From Hirudinaria manillensis (Eukaryota; Annelida; Clitellata; Hirudinida; Hirudinidae), in the NCBI GenBank assembly GCA_034509925.1, contig CM067527.1, positions 7,551,501-7,615,500 on the forward strand: a stretch of 64,000 nucleotides of DNA, in the 5' to 3' direction. The notes under the pieces are model-generated. The model saw only the letters and a list, made by a program, of their open reading frames with translations. It did not search any database and was not told the DNA's origin. Every line of letters starts with the position of its first letter. Within the stretch, counting starts at the first letter, position 1. Position numbers and translations under genes: made by a program. Positions 1 to 11,965 of the stretch are shown here, piece by piece.

Positions 1-22
1 TTACATCACCATCATCCCTGCT

Positions 23-3000
23 TCAAGCCTTTAACTTGGCTGACAATGGAGGAAAAGCATTTTGTTTGCTGACAACTAACTTCTTGTGTTGATATGACAG
101 GTAGCCCTTTATCTTGTCCTGAAGCAGTATGATATCAATTCTCATGCCAATCTTATTTACCTCAATCAAATTACAAAGATTCCTATGGCAGAATTATAGA
201 TTATAACCAAAGAAATTTCCAAAGATTTGATTTAGTGTACCTCATAGATTAGGTTGGCAAGAATGCATTGCATCTCATTATCATCCATATCCTGGTCCTA
301 ATGTGAAAAAAAATCAAAATGAATAATAAAAGTCCAAGAATGCATAAAAATAACAAAAGTAAAGTCAAGGAATCAAATCAAAGAAAGTTCAAACCAAACT
401 CACCCCCATCCATTTAAAGACAGTTGTGAAGGCATTGATCGGAAGCTGATGCGTGTTTAGTATGAGGGCACTGAAATATTTCATACAGATTATCAATCAG
501 TGACCATTTTTATATCTCCATATAGATATAGAAATAGAAATATAGATATTGGGAGAATCCTATAACAAGTCATACATCACTCATTCCTAGTGGAAATGCT
601 GGGTGCACTGTCAGCATTGATACATTACAACTGCTGCTTTTAATTATTACAGCAAGCAAGCACCCATCTAACTGCACAAAGTCTACAATGCCATTTTAAA
701 TAATTTGAAAACAGTCTCCCTTGAATAATATAATGAGAATGCAAAGCCTATCCAAACCACCGAGACGGATTACAACTGATGCCAATCAGTTGCAACAGAT
801 TGCAATAGAACATCACCTAATAAAAGTAATTGAGAATTCGTTGACAGTCTTACACTTTCTTGATGAGGTTGCGATAAGTGATCACCTTCAGCTTTTCCAG
901 GATAAGATAGATGCCACACCTCACAAAGAAGGCCTCATTCAATTCTACTGCCTCCTCCAGCAGCTTGAGATTCCCCTGACTATAAATATGATCGTTAAGC
1001 AAATTTAATATTTATTCCAAATAAAATGTTATGACATAATAAAATAGAAGCTAAAATAGTGCCTCATTAGTATTCCATGACATTACGAATTAACTTCACT
1101 AATGAATATTTAAAATCTGTCAATAAATTTAAACTTAAACAACCTGACTGCTTTTGCAACATCTGAGAACTGTTCCAAGTTATACTTAAGGAGAAGAGAT
1201 TGCTTTGGCATGCGACCCTAAAAGAAAGTTTGATGTTTCTGTTAATGATGTCGACAAGAACCAACAATATAAAGTTAATTTAAATTAGTTAATTGATTTC
1301 AAATGGTTATTTTAATTAATTTTTAATCAGTTAATTTGAATTAACAGCTCAGACAAAGTAATGACACGTGGTTGACCGACCAAAAGCATGTTTACAGGCA
1401 AGAGGTAAATGAGGATGCGCCTCTTGTTCTCCTTTGCCTTTTTGTGACATCTTTGGAAGGCAAAGGTCAAATAGTCTTCGGCTGTGATGCACAAATCGAT
1501 TAGCATTTCATATTCAATAGTACACATTTTTGTGTGACACTTTGTAATAATGTAATATTTGTTGTGATCCAGTGAATTAAAATGAATAATATCTAAATGT
1601 AGTATGCACACAATGACAACGATTGTTTCCCTAGGTAACAAATTGTAAATATTTACAAACACCCTCACCCATCTTATAATCGCTATCAAACACTGCCTTC
1701 CTTCCAACATAGTATCTGAAATTTCAATCATTCTGTCTGAGGATACTCTTACGTAATAAATTGCAAAAAATATGTTACACATTTTAAAAATAAGTTTTAT
1801 AGGACCAAACAAAACAAATAAAAGTTCTTTAAATCGAGGCAAGCCATTTCACAATAACTCAGTTCACTGAGGCCAGTAAGAGACAGTGAATAAATTATAA
1901 TAATTTAACAAGGAATAACTCGTAATGTTGAAAGGCGTTACTTGTAGGTTACTATCTGTGCAATCGAGAACTTGTCCTTAAGTGGAGAACTTTCAATGGC
2001 CCTGATGAGGGGCTTGCAAAGCTGGAGTTTGTTGATCTAAATTATTTTCACAAATAAAATCATTAAATTATTCAAAGAATTTCAATAAATTATTAATATG
2101 ATTGAAAGTCTTAAAAATGGGTTTAAGTTGATCACCAATAGAAAATATAAAAACTTTATGAAATAAATACTAAAATATAAGAAAAATATTAATGTCATTT
2201 AATTTCTCACGAGGACATACAAAACCAAAATACAAATGATTTCTAATTAGCATAAAACAGACCTTGAAATAGATCTTAAAGAGCTGATTCACAAGCCCCA
2301 ACATGCCCCACCTCTTCGTGTCTCCGAGTTGAACCCGACTTAATAAATTAATATTGATCAAATTAAATTTTAAATCTGAAAAAAAGGACAAAAGGTGGCT
2401 GACATCAATAATGTCTAACATAACTGATGCATCGATGCAAAAACAAATGAAATCTATTCGACAAATTTGAATCACAGTTGCATAATTTATTAATTATATT
2501 ACTTATCAGCATTAATAATAATTAATATTAATAATATTAATATCAGCAATGGTTTCTTAATCAGAGAGGAATCAAGTGAATAATGCGAAGAAGACACAAA
2601 ACGACTCACTTATCACCAACGCATATCCTGAAGCATGCCATGATGATCTCGGCCGCCTTCTCCAAAGTATCGCCAGGCTTTCCCTTGCTTCTTTTTATCA
2701 GCTGGGCATCTGCCTGTGATGCAAAGAATTCAAAATCTGCTACCTATAAATGCCAAATGCAAATCCTTCTCACACTGGCAGCAAAGAGTCTCAGATCAAG
2801 GGCTAGTATGTATAACACTGGCAGTGCCCAGTTCTCTTCTTTTTGGCTCTGGAACAACCTGTTGAAGGCCGTGAAATGGTCACGATGACAAATTCAGGAA
2901 AAAAATCGTCATGTACTTTGAAAAGCTTCCCAACATTGTTGACTTTGATTAACCAATGCTTCATGAGAAACTTATTATTATTAACTATTTGAAAGTAACC

Positions 3001-3997
3001 AATTGTGATAAAGATTTTAAAGAAGCAAAAGCGAATATGAATATCAATGAACAATAATTTATCAATTCAGTAAAAGGATATTGTATTGCTATGCACTGAC
3101 ATCTATAAGCCTCTGTGAAATCATGATTGGAAACAGCCCAACAGGCCCTGTAAATAAAATTCAATTGGCTTTTTTTAGTTTATGATTGTCCATGGCCACA
3201 AATGCTACTCAACATCTTATCTCTGAACATCAAAGCAACTCAATGATGTTACCTAGATGAGATCACAATTGGTGATAGGCAAATCACTGAGGAAAGATAT
3301 GAACCAGTGATTTGAATTATTATGGATAGATTATCATATCATTAATCCAAATGAGGGTAACATAACAATATAGCTTCAAGTTTTCTAATATATTATACCA
3401 AAACGATATCTAAAGGTTTATCCAAAGAAAGGCATCGTTAATATGGAAGTTTGATGAGATTGTTGGTTGCCATCTTTGAATTTAATTCCATGAACATTCA
3501 TTTTTATATATCAATTTACATGTTTGCCAAATGCAGATGTCCCAGTAAGGATGTTTAAATAAGTACAACCACAATGACAAATTTTATATTAAAATCTAGG
3601 CTTACTTTAAATGAGCAGCAACCAATTCATCCAAAGGTGGACTAAACCAGTTCTCACACTCGACTTCAGGTTTTTCAAGTTGAAGCTTTGGATTGCTGAT
3701 ATGAGCATCTCTAAATGAGAGGAAATCCTACAAAATAAAATATTAGCACTGGAGAAATACTTTAATGAAGATTACAGAATTCACCATGATTCAAACTAGT
3801 CTTGTTCAAAACAATACTTAACGACAATTCGTCAACAAATAAACATGTAAATACTCACTGACATACAGCTTCCATTCTTATTTTCAAAAGCGTTTTCAAA
3901 CTGCAAAAATAATGATTGATCTTGCAAATAATTAACTTAAAAATACCAATCCAAATCAAACCTTCTGCAAATACGTGCTGAGCCCGCATTGAGACAT
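23..3997 (-). CDS. PCID2: PCID2 orthologue (PCI-domain mRNA-export factor), complete 15-exon gene
   Basis: Fifteen minus-strand coding exons join in one frame to 401 codons plus stop: 3962-3997, 3859-3900, 3606-3727, 3082-3147, 2774-2870, 2610-2713, 2263-2338, 1942-2036, 1669-1715, 1381-1481, 1144-1217, 854-979, 404-470, 241-297, 23-118. Human PCID2, as I recall it, is 399 residues. Segments such as [87 protein letters not shown] and [14 protein letters not shown] match that family. The start ATG (3995-3997) begins [12 protein letters not shown], which fits the short family N-terminus. All junctions are GT-AG except the intron 2871-3081, which has AT-AC ends. The C-terminal half is the PCI/winged-helix region. 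The family (yeast Thp1) acts with a GANP/Sac3-type partner and DSS1 in nuclear mRNA export; that role is family knowledge. No frame break is seen, so the gene is probably functional. Confidence 0.93.
2871..3081 (-). other. U12-type (minor spliceosome) AT-AC intron inside PCID2
   Basis: Reading the minus strand, the intron starts ATATCCTTTT directly after codon fragment ATA CA and ends TTTCAC before GGCCTTC. ATATCCTT is the exact U12-type 5' splice-site consensus, and the intron has AT-AC ends. A branch-like TTCCTGAAT lies about 22 nt before the acceptor, slightly far for U12 introns. Only this pair of sites joins the two exons in frame with PCID2 conservation (…CQCIAIQ then AFNRLFQSQ). The competing AG at 2859-2860 would lose four conserved codons. 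Confidence 0.82.
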
Positions 3998-5499
3998 CGC
4001 AAGGCAAGCACAATCCACTAAAGACAAAACAACAAACTATGATACGGAAATGGATTTATCTCCCATTAGCGGGAGAACATCTCTTCGGGCTATCCGTTTT
4101 TTGGTGTTTTCTAGGTATCATTACAATAAACGAATCTTACACGAAATTAAATTTAATCCGTTGTCTAATAAAAAACTTTAAAAATATTTATTGACAAGTT
4201 TTGAATATACGCAATCACCCCAATCGCGAATTTTAATTTTATACATTCGTAATCTTTCTTCATATTTGATCATCACTTATAACTTTCAGAAAAAACCGTT
4301 GGCAAAACAAAATATTAAAATTGAATTTTCTATCAACTTTATAAATCCACAGAAACTCACATTTTAACCTGCTAAAATTTTAGGAGGTGCGGGGTATTAA
4401 AGGCCACTTCAAAATAAATGTTAGAAGGCCATGTGAAACATAGACAACGTGGGTCCAACATTTGCAAGCCCATTCTAAGAACGGGAGCCCAACTTTTATC
4501 GAAAACTTTATTCATTAAACATCTGCTGCGCAATTCTCTACCCCCCCTCAACTGTATAGCACCCATCCACCGACAAATATCCAGCACCCTCCGAGTCACG
4601 GGCTTTTATCTCCAAAACCCTCCTTCCCTCAAATTCCACAAATGATTTGTTGAGATGTATATTCACCTTAAGTTTAAAGACTACCTACCATAATTACTTC
4701 TACGCAGATTATCCTTTCCTTAACACTCAAACAACTGAAATACTTTATTTCATTATTTTAAGGCTATCGATTTGAGTTCAGGCATCATTTCCAAACGTCT
4801 TCCTAGTTCTTAATTCAATAAATGTATTTTAAATATATCAATAATATGTAAACGACAACTTCAGGGGATAAGATTATATAATTACTAACAATTTATAAGC
4901 AATCACATGGAGCAACAATGAAACTGAATCTGCAACTTTAGAGTATTCAAATATTATATTAAAATCCAAGAATAGTTGGCTGGATGAATAGTTTAGTTGA
5001 GTCTGTTTCTAGATTTTCAATTTTCTTGGTTTCAAGTATCTTGCCACAGAACAACCTTTCCTGTGAAAGATGGTAAACAACTTTTATTCAAAGCAATATT
5101 TTAACCTTTAGCTTTCAAATCAACACATTTGTAGTCACATTCATAAAAGTTATTTGTAATTGTTTCGAATTACTTTTTAAGCCATTAATTTTTAAGACTA
5201 GAGATTGTAAACAAACATCAAGTAAATGGGACCAACCGAAGGAAAATATGATGAGTAAAGAACACATTGGTGACCCCAACCTGATTCTTGCTTCAATAAA
5301 ATGGAGTCACATACTTCTACATTTTATAAGCCATCCTTTTAACCCAGGGATGGCTGCTGCTTGGTTCATCATCCTGTAGACTCAGTTTCACATTGCCAAC
5401 ATTTCTGTCAATTCTACCTTGCTTTAATGGCTCTCCCTTCACATACCACTTGGAACTGTCATGAATTGCTATGGCCAACTATGAGAATCTTAAAACGAG
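3998..5499. other. PCID2 upstream region, no gene seen
   Basis: This is AT-rich DNA upstream of the PCID2 start and should hold its promoter and 5' UTR. No clear TATA box is seen. A less AT-rich patch at about 4370-4640 is open on both strands for 75 codons, with no recognisable product. Beyond it nothing is supported before the retroelement at 5.5 kb. Confidence 0.4.
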
Positions 5500-6860
5500 A
5501 GTCATGCATCCACTAGAGAGCTGCTCAGGGCAAAATTTTCTATCTGAACCTGACCCAGCCTACTCCCAGATTTAGCAAGTGCATCCACCCTGCCACCCAC
5601 CATATAACCTAGCAAAAAAAGCTTGCCTTTGAAGACTTGAATTTTTAGATTTCTAGGAGGTTGAAGTGCTCCAGAAAGGTTACAGGCTGTTAAGTGGAAC
5701 AATATCTATGTATCTGCCATCAAGCGTAGCACAGGCGTGTAGGCAGAAAGGGAGTCTCCTGATGAGGACCTGAGGCCATTTCTTACAGATAAATGGTGCC
5801 CAACCCATGAGTGATTTGAAAACCAGCATGGCAACCTTGTAATTGATGCGCTGGTATATGCACGGCCAGTGTAGCTTTCATACACTTTCATAGAGAAGTA
5901 GCGACGCATGGTCACTCCTACTCTTGTTAAAGATGAGCTTGCCTGCTTGATGAGTCTGCAGTTGTTTCAGGCAATAGGAAGGGAGGCCCACAAGTGTAGA
6001 ATTGCCATAATCAATCCTGAAGAGGATCAGGGCAATGGTGATGGTCTTCCGGACCTTGAAAGCCTTGTGGCAATGCTGCAAATCTCCCTGAAGGATGTAA
6101 GGCAAGAGATGTTTTTGATGTGTGTGCTGATGGAGCAGTCTGAGTCTAGTCAGATCCCCAGGTTGCAGATGGAATGAACGGAGTGGATCAGATCTGAACA
6201 GATGGAGAGTGGGCTGTAAGGGAGCGTGGAGGCACGTCTGGGCAAGGAATCCCACACGACCTTGGTTTTGTTGCTATTCAGTTGCAGATGGTTGCTGAAT
6301 ATCCAGTCGCTGATGGCTCTCATGCAGATGGATATTCCGGAAGAGAGAGCCTCGGTCGGGTTTGCAGTGAACGTATGTCGTCGTCATAATGTGAAGTACG
6401 GCGGTTTTGGTGGAGTGGTGTTGACAGTAGGCAGATCGATGCCAGGGAGGAGTTTGTGGTGGTCTATGACCCTGTGGAGCAGGAAGCGCTCCAAGATTTT
6501 TGAGAAAATTGAGAGATTGGAGATATTTCCTTGAGAAGGCAGGTGGGTATGGGGTCAAACGAGCACTGCTTGTTTGGGAGGGAATGAATCCATCTCATCA
6601 CCTCAGCTGAGTTTGTCCTCCGGATCCGGGAGATTAGAGCTGACGGCGGAGTGACCGACGGGGCAGGAGCAGGGGCGGAGGATGATGCAGCCCAAACTTT
6701 CTCGACCTTTGAGGTGAAATAGTTGAGAAGGAAGCTGTCTGCACTGATGGAGTGGTTGGGAGAACCTTGCCCCTGCTCATGATGGAGTTCAGCGAACACC
6801 ACAATTGGAGGGACAGCTTGCAGGCCCCAATAGAGCTCTACAAGTACGGAGCGTGTCATA
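5500..6860 (-). pseudogene. Broken CR1/jockey-like non-LTR retrotransposon, reverse transcriptase remnant
   Basis: Translating the minus strand from about 6860 to 5500 gives reverse-transcriptase pieces spread over several frames. Near the start is a stretch with CSFDPIPTCLLKE, which is the RT fingers block of CR1-like elements. Near the end is a C-terminal block (FRIDYGNSTLVGLPSYCL, then a Leu-rich tail resembling LHWL...RI.YKVAMLVFKSL). The central palm segment with the catalytic Asp-Asp box is not found, and frames change several times, so this is a dead fragment with internal loss. Base composition is richer in GC than the flanks, as expected for an inserted element. Confidence 0.75.
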
Positions 6861-7193
6861 AAGATTGTACAGGTCCAAGAGTCACACGATTTCTATCTCT
6901 ATTTTTAAAATTTAAAGGTTAAACTTTTATCAAAATTCTGATTTTATTGATCACAAGAAAGTAATTAATTAGTATTCAATAAAATTTGAATATTGATGAG
7001 AATCCACCAAGAAACGCTTTTGACATTGTTTCTTGGAGTTTCCGCAATGGAGCGTGGGGTATCTTCCATGGTGGTAAAAATTTTTTATTACAGGTTTCAC
7101 AAAAGTTCATTAACATAATAAGACTCCCTATATATTACTTGATGTCCATAACATGTTTATTGAATAAAATATCGATAGGTAACATTATTATTG

Positions 7194-8080
7194 ATGGGTT
7201 TAGGAAAGCAACTTAATGATATTGAAAGAGGACAAATTCTTGCCTTTAAAGACTTGAATTTGTCAATTTCTGAAATTTCTAGGAGGATGAATCGCTCTAT
7301 AAATGTTATTAGTCGTTTTTTAAGTGATCCTCAAAGTTATGGAACGATTTGTTCCCCTGGAAGAACAAAAAAACTGGATGAACGTCAGAGAAGAGTCATC
7401 CTTCGCGAAGCTTCCAAGGGGCTCAGTTCAACAAAGGACCTAAAAAATAGCTTAAACCTAAATGTCAGTAGATCGACAATATTGAGATGTCTCTGTGGAA
7501 GTGGTTTTCTAAAGTTTGTTAAGCGTCAGCACAAGCCACTTCTGATGGAGGCCCACAAGAAGTTCCGACTGAACTGGGCAAAGGAGATGCTGGATTTGGA
7601 CACCAGTTGGAAGTCCGTTATTTTTTCAGATAAAAAAAAATTTAACTTGGATGGTCCAGATGGATTCAAATTTCATTGGCATGATGTCGGAAAATGCAAA
7701 AACTCATTTTTTAAAAGAAATTTTGGAGGTGGCTCAGTGATGGTCTGGGCTGCCATTTCCTCTCTAGGTTCTTCAGAACTTGTGTTCTTAGAGGGGAAGC
7801 AAAACTCTGCCAAATATGTTGAAACTCTGGACCATCACTTGTTCACATTACGTGACAAATTTGGAAATGAAAGGGTCATCTTCCAGCATGACAATGCCCC
7901 TCTACAAACGGCAAAATCAACCAAACTTTTTTTTTAGGAAAGGAATTTGGAGGTTCTCAAGTGGCCATCTTGCTCCCCAGACTTTAACCCCATCGAACAC
8001 GTGTGGGGATTGCTTGCCAGGAAAATATATTGTAATGGCAAGCAATATTCCATCGTTTAAGAGCTGCATACTTCAACAAC
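7194..8080 (+). pseudogene. Tc1/mariner-family transposase, frameshifted and stopped
   Basis: The frame from 7194 reads a Tc1-type transposase: an N-terminal helix-turn-helix region (residues about 5-55, with LSISEISRRMNRSINVISRFL), a second HTH, then the DDE catalytic core. The first Asp sits in SDKKKFNLDG and the second in QHDNAP. A run of eight T at about 7927-7934 marks a frame shift. The next frame continues with WPSCSPDFNPIEHVWG, which supplies the third catalytic residue (Glu) at roughly DD34E spacing, and then meets in-frame stops. An intact family member is about 340 residues. Terminal inverted repeats were not located by eye. Confidence 0.88.
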
Positions 8081-8640
8081 TGTCTGAGACAGGTCAGTTG
8101 TGCCATTTGACATACAATTTTTTGTCTTTCATAGGGGAACAACAATTGACAATTATTGTAAAAGAACTGATTTACACAAAACTGGGAACCTTGTTAGGTC
8201 TTGATGCTAATTGTTTTTGATGATTGAGAAGAATTTGTGAATCATCATATCATATTTATAAAAGATTGCATGCCTTTATTGATCTCCTTAGCATGCCTTT
8301 GAAAGACTCTTTGGAAAAGGCCTGTAAAGAGCTTGACGAAGACAGTCTAAAACCTTTCCTGGATTCATTAAAACACAGAATTAAAGAGGTGCCCCATGTT
8401 ATCCCATTTTCCCCTGAGTCGAATTCATTGTTGTTAACTGTATTGGTTATCTTAAAGGAGTTTTTAAGACACACACAAAGAAACTAAGTTTTTGATTTCC
8501 CACAGAAGCAGAAGTCCCAAGAGAATTCATTTGTTTCATTGTGTTATGTACATAATTGTTTGTTTAATATTGTACATGTTCAATTTGCTATTTGTTCTTT
8601 CAGTTGCTTTGATACCTTAATAAAATCATAAACTCAAAAA
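8081..8640 (+). other. Unrecognised 87-codon open segment and AT-rich tail
   Basis: An open frame at 8224-8487 has a charged, helical-looking middle (DSLEKACKELDEDS) and is followed by an AATAAA signal and an A-run at about 8620-8645. It may be the 3' end of a transcript-like retrocopy or part of a transposon. I do not recognise it. Confidence 0.3.
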
Positions 8641-8649
8641 AAAAATGCT

Positions 8650-9001
8650 GATTTTCGCCACAGAGTAACATCTCCAAGTATTATCCAGCCCCCAGCTTTT
8701 GGTTTGCCGTGGGATTGGATGACCTCACCGACGTGGCTGAAAACCACCCTGATTTCTACATCATCTCTGGAATTGCTACGAAGATGGTTTGACTGCTTTG
8801 GCTAAAACTAACAATTCCTGTGAGGGTTGGCATAGGGCCTTTAACATGTCTGTAGGAGCAAGCCATCCATCCATATGGAAATTTATCCAAGTCCTGAGAA
8901 AGGAACTGGCCCTTAATGAGGGCAAGTTGGAACAACATATAGCAGGCATCAAAGTAACCTTTCCGAAGAAATGTTATCGAGATGCCCCTCTGAGAGAATA
9001 A
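8650..9001 (+). pseudogene. C-terminal remnant of a MULE-like transposase
   Basis: The frame ending at 8999-9001 contains KTNNSCEGWHRAFN followed by hPSIWKFIQVLRKE. This resembles the conserved C-terminal block of MULE-type transposases and related uncharacterised invertebrate proteins (T-N-N-x-x-E-G-W-H, then H-P-x-I-W). The preceding 130 bases give similar protein in a different frame, so the piece is broken. No catalytic core is nearby. The family call is from motif memory. Confidence 0.5.
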
Positions 9002-9429
9002 AATATAATGATAAAAGGTTCATCATTGACTATTTTAATTATTAAGTCATGTTTTAAATAAAATCTTTAAATGTGCATGTTATCATATTCTATTCACAAT
9101 GATCGTCCTCGTTTGGTGACAGTTTTTTCTGGCGATGAATTTTCCAGATACCATTAAGTTCTGGTAAAAGAGGAGGCTCACCCATGGGGCCTGAAGAGGT
9201 TTTGTTGCGCTCTGGCTATACCAAGTTGTTATTACATCACACAACATTTTAATAAAATTTATTTTTTGTTGCTTTAAATAGAAAGATACTAGTCTGACAT
9301 TCAGTGTTGATCTGAGTTTAACTTTATTAAAGGTGTTTACCTTTATTAGTCATCGAATGATTATAAAGAGCCCTTATAGGGGCTGCTTCGTTTTGACTAG
9401 CTGTGACTATCTTTATCTTACTGGCTAAA

Positions 9430-9815
9430 CATGTCTCAGGTTACTGAGCCTATAGCCACGGATCAGAGCTCGCAAGCTTCGAATGTGGTTTTGCTTGATG
9501 CTAAGCCTATCTGTGGAACAAATATTGCCCCTAATTAGGTATGATAATTACCTTAATGAGGGTTCAGAAACCTCTTCAGTTAAAGATTTAGCTGAGAGGT
9601 GGATTTATTTTGACCAATTTGAGTGGAAGAATACTCAAAGTAGAGGTGATTGTATAGTGGCTTATTCTTTGCCCAGAGACATATTTGTGAAGGCGGATGT
9701 TAATCCAGCCATACTTATGTTTAAGCCGTGGGCACATATTAGGTGTGATCTTACCTTGCGTTTTCAGGTAAATGCAAATCAGGTTGGTCAATTACAGATA
9801 AGTTCATGTTGTTAA
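9430..9815 (+). pseudogene. Endogenous viral element: picorna-like virus capsid fragment
   Basis: From 9483 to 9815 a 110-codon frame reads like a jelly-roll capsid protein of a picorna-like (dicistro/iflavirus-type) RNA virus. It has an N-terminal S-V-K-D-L-A-E-R block, a central L-P-R-D segment, and the F-x-V-N-A-N-x-x-G-x-L strand motif near codons 93-103. A different frame from the ATG at 9430 covers about 35 codons just upstream and stops near 9537, so the reading frame is broken at the junction, and the jelly roll is cut off after the motif. It sits among transposon debris. The identification is from motif pattern only; no replicase region is visible. Confidence 0.6.
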
Positions 9816-9854
9816 ATTGAATCAACAATATCAAAATGGTTTTCAAGACGGCAA

Positions 9855-10800
9855 TTGACTAAGAGAAGCTTATTAAGTTGTTTAATACGAGCGGCCTCTC
9901 TGGAAGAAATCAGTAAAGAGAAACCTTCTAAGAGCGATGGGGTATATGGAAGACTTTGCATCATGTTGGAGATTGGGAATACCCTCAAAAATCGAGAGAG
10001 GATCTATAACCGGTGGCGGAAACAAATTGTAAACCAAATTCAAGAATGTAGAGAAGCTCAAGCAAAGGAGGTGGAATTTGGTATGATTTTCTTGTACAGT
10101 TTATCGAAAATATGATTAAAGATTTAAAGGATTGCTTTGGTGTGCTCGTCAATGAAATGGTCCCTTGTCCTTGCCGCTTCTAAAGTTTTACAAGTATGCT
10201 AGTAGAGTAACAGGAAATATGTACTGTATACAAAAAAGTTGCAGATTATATCTTTGCATTTTGGAAGACAAGAATAAGTTTATCATTTTGTGCAATGGCG
10301 TATACATAAGTCACGATGACAAGCCTGTGAGAAGACGTCTGCTTGCCAGCAGAGAATTGGTTAGAGATATGCTGAAAAGTAGGAAGCCTACAGTACAGTA
10401 CTACAAAGACAACTGGATCGATCTTCAAAAAAGGAAGGTGAGGGATTTACAACCAGAGAATGAATTGCAAAAGTATCTTTCTTTCCTTTTCCTTATAAGA
10501 TTATGATATACTGCCCTAAACAGATCATGATAACTGCATACCATGATAAATATTTCCTTGAACCATTAATTCATGTCGATGCCATGGGATCTATCATCAG
10601 AAACCTGGCAAATAATCAATTTATCTCTGCAGTGCTGTGATGCATTGGAAAAGTGAGAAAGAGGCATTCCCGGTTTTCGATTGTTTGAGTGGCAATCATT
10701 CTCAAGCTGCTATCTCAAAAATGTTGTATGACGTGATAGCAACTTGGTTTAGCCACCCATCCCATTCCACCAAGCTGAGGCAAGACTGAAGAAAGCAGTC
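9855..10800 (+). pseudogene. Decayed transposon-like coding remnants of unknown family
   Basis: Successive short frames carry protein-like text: a Lys/Arg-rich block at 9855-10115, a block at 10165-10506 with RRRLLASRELVRDML, then PLIHVDAMGSIIRN near 10563-10605 and FPVFDCLSGNHSQAAI near 10670-10710. The H-V-D-A-x-G-S-x-x-R pattern followed by F-P-V resembles the catalytic region of MULE-related proteins. Frame changes and stops are frequent, so nothing is intact. Several elements may be nested here. Confidence 0.35.
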
Positions 10801-10859
10801 AAGAAGGACTTCTTAGACAAGCTCCATGTGAAGAGAAGCCAGGAATTGGTATCCGCCCA

Positions 10860-11530
10860 CACCACTCACTTCATCCTCAGCCCCAGAATTAAGAAAGAAT
10901 GAAAAAAAAAGAATTAGGCATGGAAGAAGAGGAATGACCTAAAGCACTCCCCTAAAAACTCCTGTCAACCTCCTTAACCAAGCCTAGCCAGAACCCCACA
11001 CCCAAAGAGGAAACCGAAGGGGTGTCCACTGCTCTTTCGCAGACTGGCGATTCATCCACAGAGCATGGCTAAATGTATTGGCAAACAAGGGTCAGACCTG
11101 GATCAAAGGAGATCGTAGTTGTCGTAAAAGATAACGAGATGCTTTCACACATCTTATGCACCTGCAAGCCAAATTTGGCACAAGCCACACTCAGACACAA
11201 CGCGATTGTGCACGAGATCGTGAAACTAGTGCCTACGATCCTGAGTCTGAACCTACAGGTCCCCTTAACCGCATCTCCCCTCTGCCCCGACATAGTTTTC
11301 TTCAATCCCTCCAGCAAAATGGCAGTAATAATCGACGTCAAATGCCCATTCGAAAACAACTCACGCTGGAGAGGGGAAGACAAGAGAAATTCATGAAATA
11401 CCAGGGCGTGGCTCAGGAACTTAGGTCTCTTGACTTCCATGTTCATGTGGGTGCAGTTGAAAACCTCACATCGTTCAAGATCCTGGGAATCCGAGGCAAG
11501 CAAGCCTATTACCTTTCCAAAAATGTATAA
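10860..11530 (+). pseudogene. R2-like non-LTR retrotransposon, C-terminal endonuclease remnant
   Basis: The frame 11073-11396 has a zinc-knuckle-like segment (MLSHILCTC...RHNAIVHEI) followed by PDIVFF and IIDVKCPFE. This is the PD...D-x-K layout of the restriction-like endonuclease of R2-group elements. A one-frame shift near 11390 continues the protein to the stop at 11528-11530 (YQGVAQELRSLDF...). No reverse-transcriptase part is found upstream, so it is a 5'-truncated, frameshifted copy. It is clearly different in sequence from the pair at 47-50 kb. Confidence 0.65.
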
Positions 11531-11810
11531 TTTATACCACGTTAATGTCGTTCCAGTACCGCAAATCAAAATAAACTAATTTCTGTGCTGATGACGACAT
11601 ATGTCGCTGACGGCAATTGACTACCATGATTTCACTCTAAAATTTGTCAAAAAACTACCTGAAAACAATAAAAGTTGAAATAAATGATTGGAATGATAAA
11701 CATAAAAAATAACAAATAAAAATGATATCAAATAATATTATTTTCAAGAATTGTGACTGGCTGTTATACAGTAGGCGCTGAATCTGCGAAATAAATATAC
11801 ATGTACTCAC

Positions 11811-11965
11811 CGACAAGCTCCCTTTTTTTCAAAAACGTGTTCAAGCTGCACTAAACAAAACTAGGTTTGACTTTTTATTAACCAATTACTAACTAATCCG
11901 AACCAAACCCCGGCAAACAATTGGGCAATAAACCCACACCGAGACAAAGCAAAGAAAATATACCG
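11811..11965 (-). pseudogene. Decayed duplicate of the first two PCID2 exons
   Basis: The minus strand at 11811-11845 resembles PCID2 exon 2 (3859-3900), including the flanking CAG acceptor and GTGAGT donor, but it is 35 instead of 42 bases, so the frame is lost. About 11905-11960 resembles exon 1 (3962-3997) and its upstream bases, with the start ATG destroyed (cat to caa on plus). Intron and exon order is preserved, so this is a DNA-level segmental copy and not a processed retrocopy. Similarity may extend weakly to about 12120. Confidence 0.6.
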
